From Celoporthe dispersa (Eukaryota; Ascomycota; Sordariomycetes; Diaporthales; Cryphonectriaceae), in assembly GCA_016584495.1 (NCBI GenBank), contig WAID01000007.1, positions 3,892,001 through 3,956,000 on the forward strand: 64,000 bases of DNA, written 5' to 3'. The position numbers and the translations under genes were made by a program. The notes beneath the pieces are model-generated. The model was given only the letters and a program-made list of their open reading frames with translations. It was not told where the DNA came from and ran no database searches. Positions 20,703-33,054 of this stretch are shown one piece after another. Positions within the stretch are counted from its first letter, which is position 1, and the number at the start of each line of letters is the position of its first letter.

Positions 20703-22309
20703 CTAGTCATGCTTCTTACTAAATTTCGGCAAGGCCATCCAGAGCATAAGCTGCACCGCCAACAACGCCAGAGCAATAGGCTGCAGGACAGCCACGCCTT
20801 TCGCCTGCGCGATGGCACCCACCGCAAAGGGCAGCACGGCACCGCCCCCACCCCCAAAGGCAGCGGCAAACCCGATGGTGCTGACGTGGAGGTGCTTGGG
20901 AAGGACTTGGAGACGGCGATGACGGCGGCGGGAAAGAGAGGGCCTAGGAAGACGCCCACGAAGGCGACGGCCACGGCGGAGACGATGAACTGGGGGACGA
21001 GCCAGAAGAGGAGCTCGAGGGCCATGGCGGCGGGGAGGTAGATCTGTGAGAGGAGAGAAAAATGGGTGTCAGCCTGCGTGTCTGTCCTCGGGCGAGGCAC
21101 GTAGCGGAGGAAGAGCAAGGAGAAGGGAAGGAGAGGAGAAGGTGAATCACATACCATCAGAGCCAGTCTCTCGCCCAGCATGGGCGTCACGAAGCCAAAG
21201 ACAACGCGTCCCACAGTCAGGCCCAACCAGAACCCCGTGGCCGTCATGCCACTCGCAAACGCGGCCCCGTGCCTCACATTGATCATAAACGTGACGATCC
21301 ACCCGCCCAGAGCAACCTCGACGCCCACATAACACAGCAGAAACGCAGCACACAGCCACGACACCCTGGCGGCAGGCATCTGCCACAGCGCCTCGTGCAT
21401 GCGCGACTTGCCCCCGCGGTGCTCGTCGTCGTCGGGTGCGTCTCCCGGAACACCTGCCCCGTCATAGGCCAGAACGCCGAGACCAGCACGCCCAGCTCGA
21501 CGGCAGAGACGGCGATCATGACGTAGTAGTACGCGTACCAGCCCAGCCCCAGCTTGGTGATCATGGAGGTGGCGATCAGAGGGCCCAGCACGCCGCCGAC
21601 GCCGTAGAAGGCGTGCATGAGGCCCAGCAGCTCGTTGGCGTTGGCCATGCCGCCCACGAAGGCGTTCCAGGCCGCGTCGCCGATGCCGTTCCCGAAACCC
21701 GAGAGCATGTAGACGATGATGAGGACCGGGTAGGGAGGGTGCTGGGACATGATGACGAAGGCGACGATGTGGCACCCCCCACACATGGCTGCGGCGCCGC
21801 GCTGGCCGAAGCGGGTGTGCACCCAGTTGTTCATGAAGGCGGAGAGCGTGTAGCCGACAAAGGGGGTCAGGAAGATGAGCGAGATGAGGGTGTAGGAGAG
21901 GTCGTAGTAGGGCCTCATGTAGGGGATGATGGCGCCGTAGCCGGAATCTCCGAGGCCGAGCACCATGAGCGACCAGAAGGCAGCGAGCACACGGGCCCGG
22001 TTGCTGCGGGGGTAGTTCCAGCGCTCTACGGGCAGGGGAGGCGATGCTGGGCGCGGGGAGAGAGGAGATGCCATCTCGAAGGTCGTCGCTGTTGTCGTCG
22101 CCGCGAGGGGCGGCGGCAGCGGTCGGACTGCCGGTGGCAGCCTTGTTGTCGTGAGAAGGGCTCCTCCTGCCTGATGTCACTACCGGGTGTGGAGATCCTG
22201 GCTCACGGCTTGACGTCTTGACTGCGAGGGGCGATGGTCCGTCGTGTAGGGGCTGGTCGTGGACAGGAGCCTCCTTGAGCTCGACCGAGGCGGCGGAGCT
22301 GCCCGCCAT
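20703..22309 (-). CDS. MFS transporter, 12-helix fungal type, with frame breaks
   Basis: Two exons, 22309-21155 and 21043-20703, with a GT-AG intron (phase 0) between ...LGERLALM and IYLPAAM. It is an integral membrane transporter. The first half shows GDSGYGAIIPYMRPYYDLSYT, FLTPFVGYTLSAFMNNWVH and FGQRGAAAMCGG, resembling the fungal BSC6-like MFS group, whose substrates are unknown. The second half has FWLGLTVGRVVFGFV. The frame changes near 22040-22060 (one extra base in a C run), near 21440 (one base missing) and in exon 2 near 20895 (one base missing, A run). With these corrections the coding length is 1497 nt, 499 codons, and the C-terminus ends in a normal LPKFSKKHD tail. A GTG 21 nt upstream of the ATG is not a credible start in a eukaryote. 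Confidence 0.8.
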
Positions 22310-23359
22310 GATGACTACCGCGTGCGCCACCAGGTTCAGATCGCCCGAAAAGGTAAATATGCTAGAATCATAGGAACAAACTGTGGTGAGGACGAGGAGG
22401 GCGTGGTGACGTTGTGCTCATGTGAGGACCCAGGGTGGATGCAGATTGAAAAGCTATCCTCGACATTTTTCGATTGTATTTAAAAAAAAAAAAAAAAAAA
22501 AAGTTAAGATGCGGTGACGGAACGGAAAGGGTCAGCATCGCCCGTTGCGCTAAAGAATACTTGGAGGTGGTTCAGGACGGGAACAATCCTCGCGGGAATA
22601 AAGAGGGAAGAGAAAAGAGTCTGGGGAAAAGGACCATTTGGCATCTTTTCTCCTCCTTCTCCTCACTCGACTCATATCGGTGAGGTCAACCCTTGGAGGA
22701 GGGGCCCGCCACCGCCAGAAGGATCATCATATGTGTAAGCGGTGGCTGCTGTGACGCGCAATGTTAAGCGGAGAAACAGAAGTTCGTGCATAGGTCCACA
22801 CACGCACAAGAGCGGATCAGCAAAAGACCGGACAAAGTCGTTGGTAAATCTAGCATATTTAACAGGTCTAGCCAGACCTGATAGACCTGCTGTTAAAGAA
22901 GGGAACATGACGCTGCGGCTTCTCAAGAAAACAAACAAAAGAAGGCTAGATAAATGAATAAAATAAAAGCACAACTACTGTTGTCATTGATGAATACAAT
23001 TTGGTACTTCGAAAGAAAAAAAATACATGTGCCCACAAGCAGTACCCCCCGTAATCATGGGTGCCACGTCGCCTGCGGTAAATCCTCGGCAGTGTGCATG
23101 ACTCCTGGATTGATGATACTCTGCCCTGTTGTGAGCGACTCTCTCGGATTCACCATAGCAAACTTCCGTGTTCTGTCATCCGACACGGCTTCCCTCCCAC
23201 ATCGGCAGTGAAACAGCCTCAACTACATGATTCTTCTTGTCTGCGCCATCATTTGTCTGCGCCATCATCAACACCAACATCATGATCACCGTCAAGGGCA
23301 CAAGGTCGCTCTGTCAGGGTTGTCTCTGAGCATTGAAGGAACAGATATGGGTTACTATC
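22310..23359. other. Intergenic region with a 21-nt poly-A run
   Basis: No gene recognised. The A run is at 22482-22502. Confidence 0.5.
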
Positions 23360-26320
23360 TCATAAGTGCTTTCGATATAGGAAATAAATCAGGAATAGGG
23401 TCCTTTCCCCGACAATTGCCATCCAACCCGGCCACACCCCCCCTCGCCTCCCTTCTCCCTCCGTTCCTTCCCCTCCTCGCACCAGATAGGTGCCTTCCCA
23501 TGGCGTCATCATTCCTTCTCCTTCCCCTTCACAGCAGCAGAGTCCTCCGCTGCGCCTTCCTCCCTCGCGAGACAGAAACTTCTCAGTCAGTCGCCTCGCC
23601 CCGCTGTTCTTGTAGTCCTGGTCTGACCACCCCTCGAAGCACTTGTCCAGATGGGGCGCGACGATCTTGGCCGGGACGGGTGGCCGGCAGTGCTTGTGCA
23701 TACTCAGGAGCTCAACGAGGCTGCGCTCGGCGCGATTATAACAGCACACGCCGCCCTCGACGCCGCGAGACGAATGGTCCCTTTCCACACAGAGGAGCTG
23801 GATATGGGACCACATCTCCCTGAAGCCCGGGACGCTCTCGGCGATCTCGTCCCTGAGCGGCCTCTTCTTCTTCTGTGCGGCCCTCTCGGCCTCGGACAGG
23901 TCGCTTAGGATCAGCGTCGTCCAGTAGAGCAGCGCATGGCCCAGCTCGCTGTGGTGGTACTTCTGCTGGAGGGCCCGGTGGACGTGGTTCCAGATGCGGA
24001 CGCAGGTCTCGTTCAGCGCCTCCCAGTTGAACCCGATGTCGGCTATGTCCACCGACAGGTAGATCTGGAACAGCTCCAGGATGTCTGCCGGCTTCCAGCT
24101 GTGCAGGCGGCTCACCCACGTCTCCACGAACTGCGCCGTCTCCTTCTTGTCCTTGTTCAGCTGGACCGCGAGGCGGGACAGGGCCGGCCGGCTGTACATG
24201 ACGTTGATCATGTCCTTGAAGCTGTCGTGGGCCCTGCGGCAGTGCTGTGAGCAGGTGTGCATCCGGAACTGCATGAAGAGCCCGAGGACGCTGTTGTACT
24301 TCAGGGGACGCCAGTTCTTGGTGTTGAAGCCCCGGAAGTGGGACTTGTAGCACTCCCCCCACGGCACCTTGCGACCTCCGCCATCGGGGCTCCCTGTGCC
24401 AGCAGCCACCTCCTGGCGCACTGGTCGAGCGTCTGGGGCCGGCCGCCGATGAAGAGCTGCTGCGTGTCTTGTTGGTGGATCAGGTACTCCATGTCAGGCC
24501 AGGCCATCGAGTCGGGAAAGGCGACGCGCCCGGCAACATAGCAGTGCATCATGCTATAGATGGCACCGACGCCGATCATGTTCTCGCTCCACACAGCGCT
24601 GTGGAAACAGCAGGCATTCTATCAGCTCTTGAGAGGAAGAGAGAGGCGAGGCCGCGGGGAGACAGGAGCGAATGAGGTTGACATACCAATGGCGGGATCG
24701 ATACTGATCATACTTGATCAGGCCGCAGTACACCGGGTTCAGCTTGAGGAAGAATTCAGGCTCGTAATAATCCTTGAGACGGCATCGCAGCGATTGACCA
24801 ATCGTGTCCTTCAACACCCACTCTTTCCCCACCCGCAGCTCTCTCACCATCTCCTCATACAGATCGGGGCACTGCACCAGGGCGTTGCTTTTCCTTCGGC
24901 AGTACGTATCAAGCCCCTCCTCTGTGAAATGGGTGGCCCGGATGATCGCCCTGATGTGTTCTGCCACCTCGATAGCCGGTTCTCCCATGCCTGCCTTGCC
25001 CAGGACATCATGGATATCGAGCAGCACTTTGAAGGCGAACACCACCCAGATGGCGGCCTCGTTCTCCTTGACCATGGACCTGATGCCACGGGTGATCTCA
25101 TCCTCGAACACCGTGAAGCCCCCTTCGGTGACGCACATGAAGTACACCAGATAGGCCTCCAGGATGGTCCAGGTATCAGCAGGCCTCTCGTTGAGGGAGG
25201 TGACAGGTGTCATGCCCGGCGGTCGTCTGATTTCGGGTCTCTTGCCCAGGATGGGAATATGAAGAACGGAGTATGTTGTGTGGAAGTAGAGCTCATCCTG
25301 CTCGCTGGTTACCATCTCGGTGCGGCCGGGGCGGTGGACAAACGCATCGAATTCCTTGCTGCCGCTGCCGTTGTCGTTGGGGTCGAAGTACTGCGAGGCG
25401 AGGAGCATGGCCGGAAACTTCCACACGGGGTACATGGCCTCGGGAAATCGGGCTGGGCGGGTGACCTGGAGGCCGAGCTCGGTCTCGAGCCGGCGGATGA
25501 TGTCGATGGCAAGTCGGGTCCCCGCAGCAGCCATGATGAGGTCGATCTTGCCGTCCTTGTAGTCCCTCCAGTACTTCTTGGCTATCTCTCGGATCTTCTG
25601 CTGCTCTATGAGGAAGGACATGATGCAGAACCAGAAGTCCTCTTCAACCTGCTTCTCGTCAGGGACAACAGTGGTGGCCGGCACCTTGCTGTTCGTCTTC
25701 TTGCCCTTCTTGCCCTTCTTCTTCTTGGCCGGGAACGTGCTGGGGCCTTCATCACCACAGTGGCTGACGAGGTCGTCCAGGTCATTATCAAGGCCTTCGA
25801 TGGGCAGGGCGCTGAACTGGTTGGTGGGACAGGCAGCTGAGGTCTTCGACGTCTTTGCATTCTTGCCCTTGTTGTTGGCGACGGCAGCAGTATGGGACGA
25901 CGCGTTGAGCAGCACGTTCCAGGTCTTGAGGAGGATGTTGGTGAAGTAGGAATGGCGCTCGTTGCTCTCCCACTCGCCATGGGCATGCTGTACATACCAC
26001 CTGGTGACCTTGGTGCGGGTGGTGATGGCACGCCGGAACGCACTATTGATCACAGCGTCGAGGACGAACTGGCCGCTGCGGGTCCCGGCGGTGATGGCCT
26101 TAGCCATCTGCTCAAAGTCGCAGGTCCTGACCTTGGAGCTGTCGACAAGCTTGAAGCCATGTCTGGTAGAGGTGGTGCGCAGCCATCCGGCGATCTGCCC
26201 AGTGTCTTGTTTGTACTGCTTGTATGTGGCAAGCAGCCCCTGGTTGGCAGAGATCAGCACCTGGTCGGGGGGGATCTCCGGTCGCTTTTCTGGGCCGGTG
26301 GCCATGGTGCTGGTACTCAT
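23360..26320 (-). CDS. DUF6604-type fungal protein, function unknown
   Basis: Two exons, 26320-24687 and 24598-23360, with a GT-AG intron whose acceptor is TTTCCACAG; an earlier AG would create a stop. The expected length is about 957 residues. The N-terminus (about residues 30-60) has the YKQYKQDTGQIAGWLRTTS segment of DUF6604, a domain seen at the N-terminus of many uncharacterised fungal proteins. A Lys-rich stretch KKKKGKKGKK occurs at about residue 200. The remainder looks alpha-helical and soluble, with no membrane segment or signal peptide. Exon 2 changes frame at a run of six C on the plus strand (24355-24360). One extra base there restores a continuous reading into GECYKSHFRGFNTKNWRPLKYN and a total length divisible by three. 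The last about 80 residues are low-complexity and less certain. Confidence 0.7.
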
Positions 26321-27039
26321 CGTGCTGGCTCTGGTGCTTCTTCTGGTCTTGGTTTTGGTGCTGTTTCTGTAAAGAAGAAGGGGGAGGAGGTGGTGATGGT
26401 GGTGAATGTTGGGAGGCTGGGCATGTTGTCAAGGTCGAGGGGGTTGGGCAGAGGTAATACGTTGGGAGGCGAGGAAAAGCAACTACTACAACCCCGCCCG
26501 CCTGGACAGCTGCCTGCATTCGTGTAACGGTACGTAATGAGTCCATGGGTTTCTAGTATATTGGCTAGATAATATCAACAAATTAAACGATGATGGGCTG
26601 AGAATATCCTTAGTCATCCCGTCGTATCAAAAGCAACTTTTGATGACTTGGGAACTTGAAGGCGATGCTACCTCTCCCATCATTACTTCCCTATACACTC
26701 CCTTTGCAACTATGGTCTTTTTCTTTTTTTTTATTGACAGAAAATGCCAAAATCGTTTTGAGAATGGGCAAACATAATTACCCATATAACTTTGATGTTG
26801 TCGGATATCTCGAGTGGCCTTCTGCCTTGTCAATTTGCTCTCTTGTCTATCACGTTATTACGCACAGGGCGATCTCATCTCCACAAGCGCCAAAAATGCT
26901 ACGTTGACAACAGATACCCAGCTCATCATGCATGGAAAAAGCAGCTGAGCGAACCGTGCAAGTTTAAATATTCCTCGAATCATTCTTCTGCTATTCCTAA
27001 AACACATCACTCTACAGTTGAGGGTTACCTCCGTCCTTG
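26321..27039. other. Intergenic region
   Basis: Upstream of the DUF6604 gene; contains purine-rich runs and a T run near 26726. No gene seen. Confidence 0.5.
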
Positions 27040-27750
27040 CTAGCCTTTCCCAACGACAGCCCCCCTGAGCCTAGAAGGCCATGTCGCCGCCCCCGCCAGC
27101 TTTCCCTTCTGGTGCCATCTTCTCCGTTTTACCTCCGAGCCCTCTTCTTTCCCTTGTGCCATCTCGATGCCAGCACTCAGGTCAAAGATGTCATCTGCCA
27201 ACACGATGGCCCTTGGGCTTGCGGCGGGCAGCTGGTTGAGCCGCGCGAACCGCGACTTGGGCGTAAAGCTGTTGGAATAATTGCTCAGCGTCCTGGGCGG
27301 CAGGTCGAAATGGTCTTCGTGGTAATATTCTACCGCCGTGACGGGCTGCAGATCGAACAGATCTTCCTCCTCCTCCTCATCCTCAACTGTGATCGGCATC
27401 GGCTGGAGCGCCTCACACCGGTCCATGTCGTCTGAGTACAGGCTGGACGAGTACGTGGGACATCTTGTTGGGGGCGGCAGCGACGCCATCGAAGGAGGCG
27501 CGAACTTTTCGATATGAGAGCTGGACGTTCGGGAATCGCTGCTCATGAAGCTCCCGTACCCGCTGTCCGAGGCCGACGAGCTGTTCCATGAGGCCCGATC
27601 GCCGTCTTGGGACGAGATGCTGCCGCCAAAGGTACTGCGGTTCGGTGTCCGCTGTCCGCAGGCATGGCAGTATGGTTCTTCTGCCGCCAGGGTGTCGCTG
27701 ACGGCTCTCTTCCTCTCCACCCTCACGCTCTTTCTGAATCTCTTGAGCAT
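27040..27750 (-). CDS. Ser-rich hypothetical protein
   Basis: Intronless frame of 236 residues with an ATG at 27750. I do not recognise the family. The N-terminus is basic (MLKRFRKSVRVERKR) and followed by YCHACGQRT, a single CxxC pair. A Ser/Asp-rich region (about 45-90) resembles a phosphorylated disordered segment. An acidic run DEEEEEDLFDL lies at about residue 125, followed by a basic Arg/Lys tail. No membrane helix or signal peptide. The composition and absence of an equally good frame on the other strand support it as a gene; it may be an intracellular regulatory protein, but this is a guess from composition. Confidence 0.5.
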   Translation of the reverse strand: MLKRFRKSVRVERKRAVSDTLAAEEPYCHACGQRTPNRSTFGGSISSQDGDRASWNSSSASDSGYGSFMSSDSRTSSSHIEKFAPPSMASLPPPTRCPTYSSSLYSDDMDRCEALQPMPITVEDEEEEEDLFDLQPVTAVEYYHEDHFDLPPRTLSNYSNSFTPKSRFARLNQLPAASPRAIVLADDIFDLSAGIEMAQGKEEGSEVKRRRWHQKGKLAGAATWPSRLRGAVVGKG

Positions 27751-29399
27751 TTTTCAGGATGTCGTACTTGTTCGGATGTTCGAGTCTTTCAAAACCACAA
27801 ATCGATTTTTGTTATTTTTTTTTATTGTTAAAATGATGTCGGAAGGATTCCAGTCAGGTAGTTACACTTTAGGTGGTGAAGTGAAGTTCAAGGGAGCAAT
27901 TAGGAGGAAGAGAGGTCGGAGGATTACTGGGATGAACATCATCAGATTACCATCCAAACTCTATATATCCGTCGCGTGTCGTCGAGACGGTGAAGCCCCC
28001 TGCCCATACATTGCTGGAACTGATCGACACCTGGGGCCTGTGGACATCGGCATCCCAGCAAAAAAAAAGAAGCCCCCAAACCAATCCGAAACACCTTCAC
28101 GGCTGACTCGACACTTGTCACAGGCCTCCTTAAAAATCTATTCTTGAGAAAAGTCGTTAGATATTGTTCTTACTATTTCTAGGTTTTGGTCTGAATGAAG
28201 ATATTTTCCAAAACTTTGCCAAGATATGTCACCGTTGGGTTCTGAAGAGACAGGCACATTTTCGGTCGGACTTGGGGTGTTCCCATATCATACGCGACAC
28301 GATTCTCTGGTTCTCTATTTATAGCTTTCGCGCATGATCGGCTGAGCTTGTCATTTCCACATCACAGCGGATAGTCCGACAGCCTTGTCCAAGAGAACGG
28401 TGGTACCGTAGTATTACTCCTATGCGGTGCTGTGAACCGCGTCCGTGTTCCCACATCCTCATAGGCTGTGCTTGGATTTGTGAACATGGGTGCTTGAGGA
28501 AAAGAAAACAAAGCGGCTCAAGAGGACAAGTTCTGTGCTGAAAGGGTGAGCGAGCACTACGCAAACTTTCTTGAGCTCTCCTAGCAGAGCTTAGACGGTT
28601 TCCAGCACCCCTGGGCGGCTTGCAGGCACGGGAATTAGCTAGCACGGAACCCAGACCATCACGAGCCCATCAACTGAACCTTAATGTCTGCGGCTCTCCT
28701 CCTCATAGCCTGGCTGTATGGACGATCGTGCCGATGACAAGGATGGTCTACAACGACAGCCCGGACGCCAGCCAGCTCCAGTGAATCTCGACCAAAGTTT
28801 CGGGGCTGGTTGCCGTACTGTTGACGACATGAGAGTTCCGGCCGTCTCCTGAGGAAAAGGGTCTGATGTTGTGGTGTGCGAAAACTCGGCCGGTTAGCAA
28901 AGGACCACCCCCTAGAGAACTACACAAAGATAGAGAGAGAAAGAGAGAGAATAGTATGTGGGTTTTACGACGGCCACCAGATGCGGCTGGTTGCCTATCA
29001 TATGTTTGGTTTGTGTTGTCCTGCTATACCCTTATGTAGTAGTATTAATTAAGGGTTGTATGATGATGCTTATCAAGACAATGACTACCCCAACTGGTAA
29101 ACTTTACGATGCTCTGTGACGATGCTAAGAACTGGCAAGGCAGGATCAACAACCTTGGAAGATGGTGGGCTATGCACAACCAAAGGACAAAACCAAATAG
29201 CCTTCGCTTGACTTCACGGCTGCACGCGAGGTATTCAGTAATGAGAGATGCAGAGACTGGTATTGAGTGGCAGGGTCCTACCAAGATGTTGTTTGATGAT
29301 ATAATATTGGCACGAGGTAGTAATTATGTACTAGAATAGAAATTTAGTTGAGATCTGGATTATCAATGTATGTCCCATCGTCGACGGTGACACATCTTT
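27751..29399. other. Intergenic region
   Basis: No gene recognised over 1.6 kb. Contains an AG-rich microsatellite-like stretch at about 28930-28953. Confidence 0.5.
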
Positions 29400-31290
29400 C
29401 TAGATCTGATCTAGTATGAGGTCGGCTACTCTCTCAGCCATGGCATAGGCGACACTCTGCGGATGGCCAGGAGTCAAGAACGGCATCGCGCTCGTGTCCA
29501 CCACCCGCAGATTATCAAACCCAAAGACAAGACCGTCGCTGTCCACCACGGCAGAGTCATCCGTCGCCACCCCCATCTTACAGGTGCCGCTGGCGTGATA
29601 CACCGTAGTCATGCTCTCTCCGATCCACGCCCTGATCTCCTCATCAGTCTGCACGCTCGAGCCCGGGTAGGCCTCCTCGCTGTCCGCAACGCCCATCTCG
29701 GCCAGGGAATCCCAGATGGCACGCTGGCGCCTGAAGGCCTGCACCGCCAGGTCCAAGTCCGCAGGGCTCGAGAGCCAACCCGGGTTGACCTCGGGCAGCG
29801 TCAGCATGTCAGGACCGGCCAGCCTCACCGTGCCGCGCGACAGAGGCGCCACCAGGCAGCTGTTGATGGTGGCATAGTTGTGCCCGTCCCTGGGGTCGGC
29901 GGTCTGCTTGTCCTCGTTGTCGCCGTTGTAGGCTGCGACGGGGAGCCACTCGATCTCGGGCCAGTCGGACGGGAAGGACGCGTCGAGGGCTGCGCGGGTG
30001 CTGTTGGTGAGGTTGCTGCGGTAGGGCTCGGGGAGCTTCTCCCAGCCGTAGTAGCCTGGGCCGAAGATGCTGAGCGGTCCGCTGGCCGAGCTGAGGTATT
30101 CGGCCACGAGCTCAGCCGCGAGGGTCGGGTTGTTGATGGACGCAGAGGCCGTCTGGACGTTGACCCGGCGGGCAGAGCCGAAGATGGGATGGTCCCAGAG
30201 GTTGCCGCCCACGCCTGGGAGGTCACGCCGGCACTCGATGTTGAAGCCGGACAGCTCGGTGCAGTTCCCAATGCCGGACACCATAAGGAGCTGAGGAGAC
30301 TGGAACGCGCCAGCTGACAGGATGACCTCGTTGCGGGCAGTGAGGGTGAACTCGACGGAGCCCGTGCCAAAGGTTCCTGCCGTGAGAGCGGAGACACCAG
30401 TGGCATGCGTGGTGCTGTTGCCTGCAAACTGGATCTGGGTGGCCAGCGTGTTCTTGTAGACGGTCAGGCCAGGCAGCTTGGCGCCGATGGCTGAGTGCAG
30501 AAACGAGGACTCGGAAGAAGACCGCTGCCCGTTGGTGGGATCCACCGTCAGGACGGCATACGCGGAACCGATCAGTTTCCCGCTGCTGAGACCGGTGATC
30601 TGAGGCATGCCAGCCTTGATAAAGGCCAGCCGTGCCCAGGTCCCAAAGGGATCCACCGAATTGCTGAAGGAGACCTGCACGGGTCCTCCGCTGGGCGAGA
30701 AGGCGGACGGGTCCTGGAGATTGGTGGAGTTGGTGTAGGAGCTGTTGGAGAAGGCCGTGTAGTTGACCGACTTCTTGAAGTAGGGGAGCATGTTGCCCCA
30801 GGTGAAGCTGTCGTCACCGACCTCGTCTGCCCACTTCTGCATGCTGTCGATGGTCGGCCTCTGGTACAGGAAATAGTTCCGCGCGCTGGAGCCGCCCAGT
30901 GTCTTGCCGCGGGCATAGTGAAGCCTTCGGGAAATGGGCGCAGCCTGTTCGGTCGTGGCAATGCCCCAGTCGATCAGCGGCTGGAAGTTGTCCAGCTCGC
31001 TCCCCTGTGAAGTAGGTCGCGTACCCGGGCACGACGCTGAGGTTGCCGTTGTCCGTCTCGTAGAACCCGCCCGCCTCGACGACGGCGACACTGGCATTTC
31101 CCTCGGCAAGCCGTGTCGCGAGCGTCAGCCCGGCCGTTCCACCGCCCACGACGACATAGTCGTACGTGGCGTTCGTCCCTGGCACTCCAAAGAACGACTC
31201 AGAGAGGCGCTGTCCGCTGACGGCAGAAACCCTCAGGAGACATACGAGGAGCGGTGCCCAGGAGCAACATCTCACCGGAAACGACACCAT
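29400..31290 (-). CDS. Secreted GMC-family FAD oxidoreductase, with one frame break
   Basis: Intronless, expected 629 residues. Glucose-methanol-choline oxidoreductases oxidise alcohols or sugars with FAD; fungal secreted members include aryl-alcohol oxidase and glucose oxidase. It begins with a signal peptide (MVSFPVRCCSWAPLLVCLLRVSAVSG). Next comes the Rossmann motif VVVGGGTAGLTLATRL, then GMC signature 1 (GKTLGGSSARNYFLYQR) and signature 2 (GAFQSPQLLMVSGIG). The C-terminal catalytic pair is in YHASGTCKMG (His) and TPGHPQSVAY (His). One extra base in a run of four C on the plus strand (31002-31005) breaks the frame between the Rossmann motif and signature 1. Removing it gives 1890 nt, exactly 630 codons. 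All catalytic residues are present, so I regard it as an intact enzyme in a flawed assembly. Substrate unknown. Confidence 0.88.
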
Positions 31291-33054
31291 ACTTGATGAG
31301 TGCCGATGGCTGGTGGCGGACTCGAGAGGTCTTTTGGCGGTTTTTTGTTTATTATCTCTCTCTCCTTGGCCAAGCAGATCTCGGGGTCAAGAGAAGACAC
31401 GGGCGAATCAGGGATCACCAGGGCGCGATTCTACAGGTTTTATACGAACCTCTGGACCATCATGAGAGTTGGACCTGGCGAGTGGCGGGAATATCGCCAG
31501 AGGCGGTGGAGCGGGATGGGTCCTCATCTCCAAAGGAGGGGGGATCCCCTCTGCCTGCGCATGCGGTCTGTCTCCTCTTCGATAGCTGCACCGTCGGAAT
31601 AACCAAGGACCCCACGGCCCTAAACACCGACCGACCCTACACATAGCATACTACCAGTAACCCAGGTAATAATAATATATGTGGCTCGAGTGTAAAAGCC
31701 TGCCCGCTGCCTCTCTCGCGGACCTGCAGGCAGCCGTCCTTTTATATTTACACAAATCGGAGAGATGCGAATAATTCCTATTTGAAACAACAGTGCCCTT
31801 GCGGACTCGAAATGAGATCCACAGACCCCAAATACATGGCACCTCGCTGGGAAGCCGAAAAGGGAAAGAAAGAGAAAGTATATTTCTCAGTAATACTACT
31901 ACCAAGTATGGTACTTGCACACTATAGTATCATGTGGTAGCAGCGAACCCTAATGCCATGAGTCGGTGGACCTGATCACGAGCGCAGACATGGTATTCTC
32001 CTCCTTCTCCGTCTTCGGAGAAGATACCAAAAGGGCCGACAAGTTGCATCCAGCTTGAGCAGAAGGTTTGCGTGGTTGCAGAGATGGACGAATGCGATCC
32101 CAGGGTGAGATATTTTTTTCTGGATAGGATCGACCAGGCAAGGTTGACATAATTTTTGCTAGTTCGCTCCTCTGGTCCACAAATTGCGACCAGTTCCACA
32201 AAGCAAACCCCGGCATACTAGTAAACCTTACCAGAGCACCTGTGTGATAAATTGTAGCAAATGCTGCGGGTTGGACTGAGCTTTTTCATGCGCCTCGAGT
32301 CACCTGAAGGCATTAGCCTACACATTGATCCTCTGTGCCTCACCAAGGAGACACCGGACGCCTTGGGTTGACATTGTCCTGTCCGTCAAGGCCTCTCTCT
32401 CTCTCCTCCCACTGTCTCGTGATCACGACCGCATGCCCTGCTCACCCCCAGGCCCAAGCTCCTGCAGCGGTGAACGGATACTTATCTGCTCCTCCTCTCA
32501 TAAGAAATTGAAATTGCACTTTCTGTCCCCAGCAGCTTCAGCTTTCGGCTGCTTGGGCTTTGTACGTCTTCGTAATGGGAGACCCCACATCGAGGACGAC
32601 TTGTTGCTGTCTGCCGGCATTAGTCGCGATCGATCATGCATTGCGATGGGACGGAAGCCTCCTGCGGCCCGATGATGGCACACGGCCCATTTACGTATTG
32701 GGCTGTCAAGCCAGTTCCCACCCCCACGAATGAAGCAGCAAGCCCCCTGGTAGATGCACGTCGTAAACCTTCGAGGCTTTGTAAATTACCATGGATGGTC
32801 CCTTTCGTACATGCTTTTTGCTAGGACTGATAATATCACTGTCTCCTCCCCTCCCCCCCAGCGCATTTTCGTGACCACGTGGAGACTTCCTAGACCTCCC
32901 TGCCCCTTCTTCATACATAGGCCACGGCCCGCCCATCACTCGCCGATAATTCCACACAGCAATCTTGAGGTCACGGGTTCGCGAGAAGAAGGCCATTCAG
33001 GCTATCCTCCGTACGTTTCGTGCCCAGCCACCGCCGGTGCCCTGCGAGTTCGCC
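31291..33054. other. Intergenic region
   Basis: Upstream regions of two divergent genes (GMC oxidoreductase and rhodopsin-domain protein); no gene recognised in 1.76 kb. Confidence 0.5.
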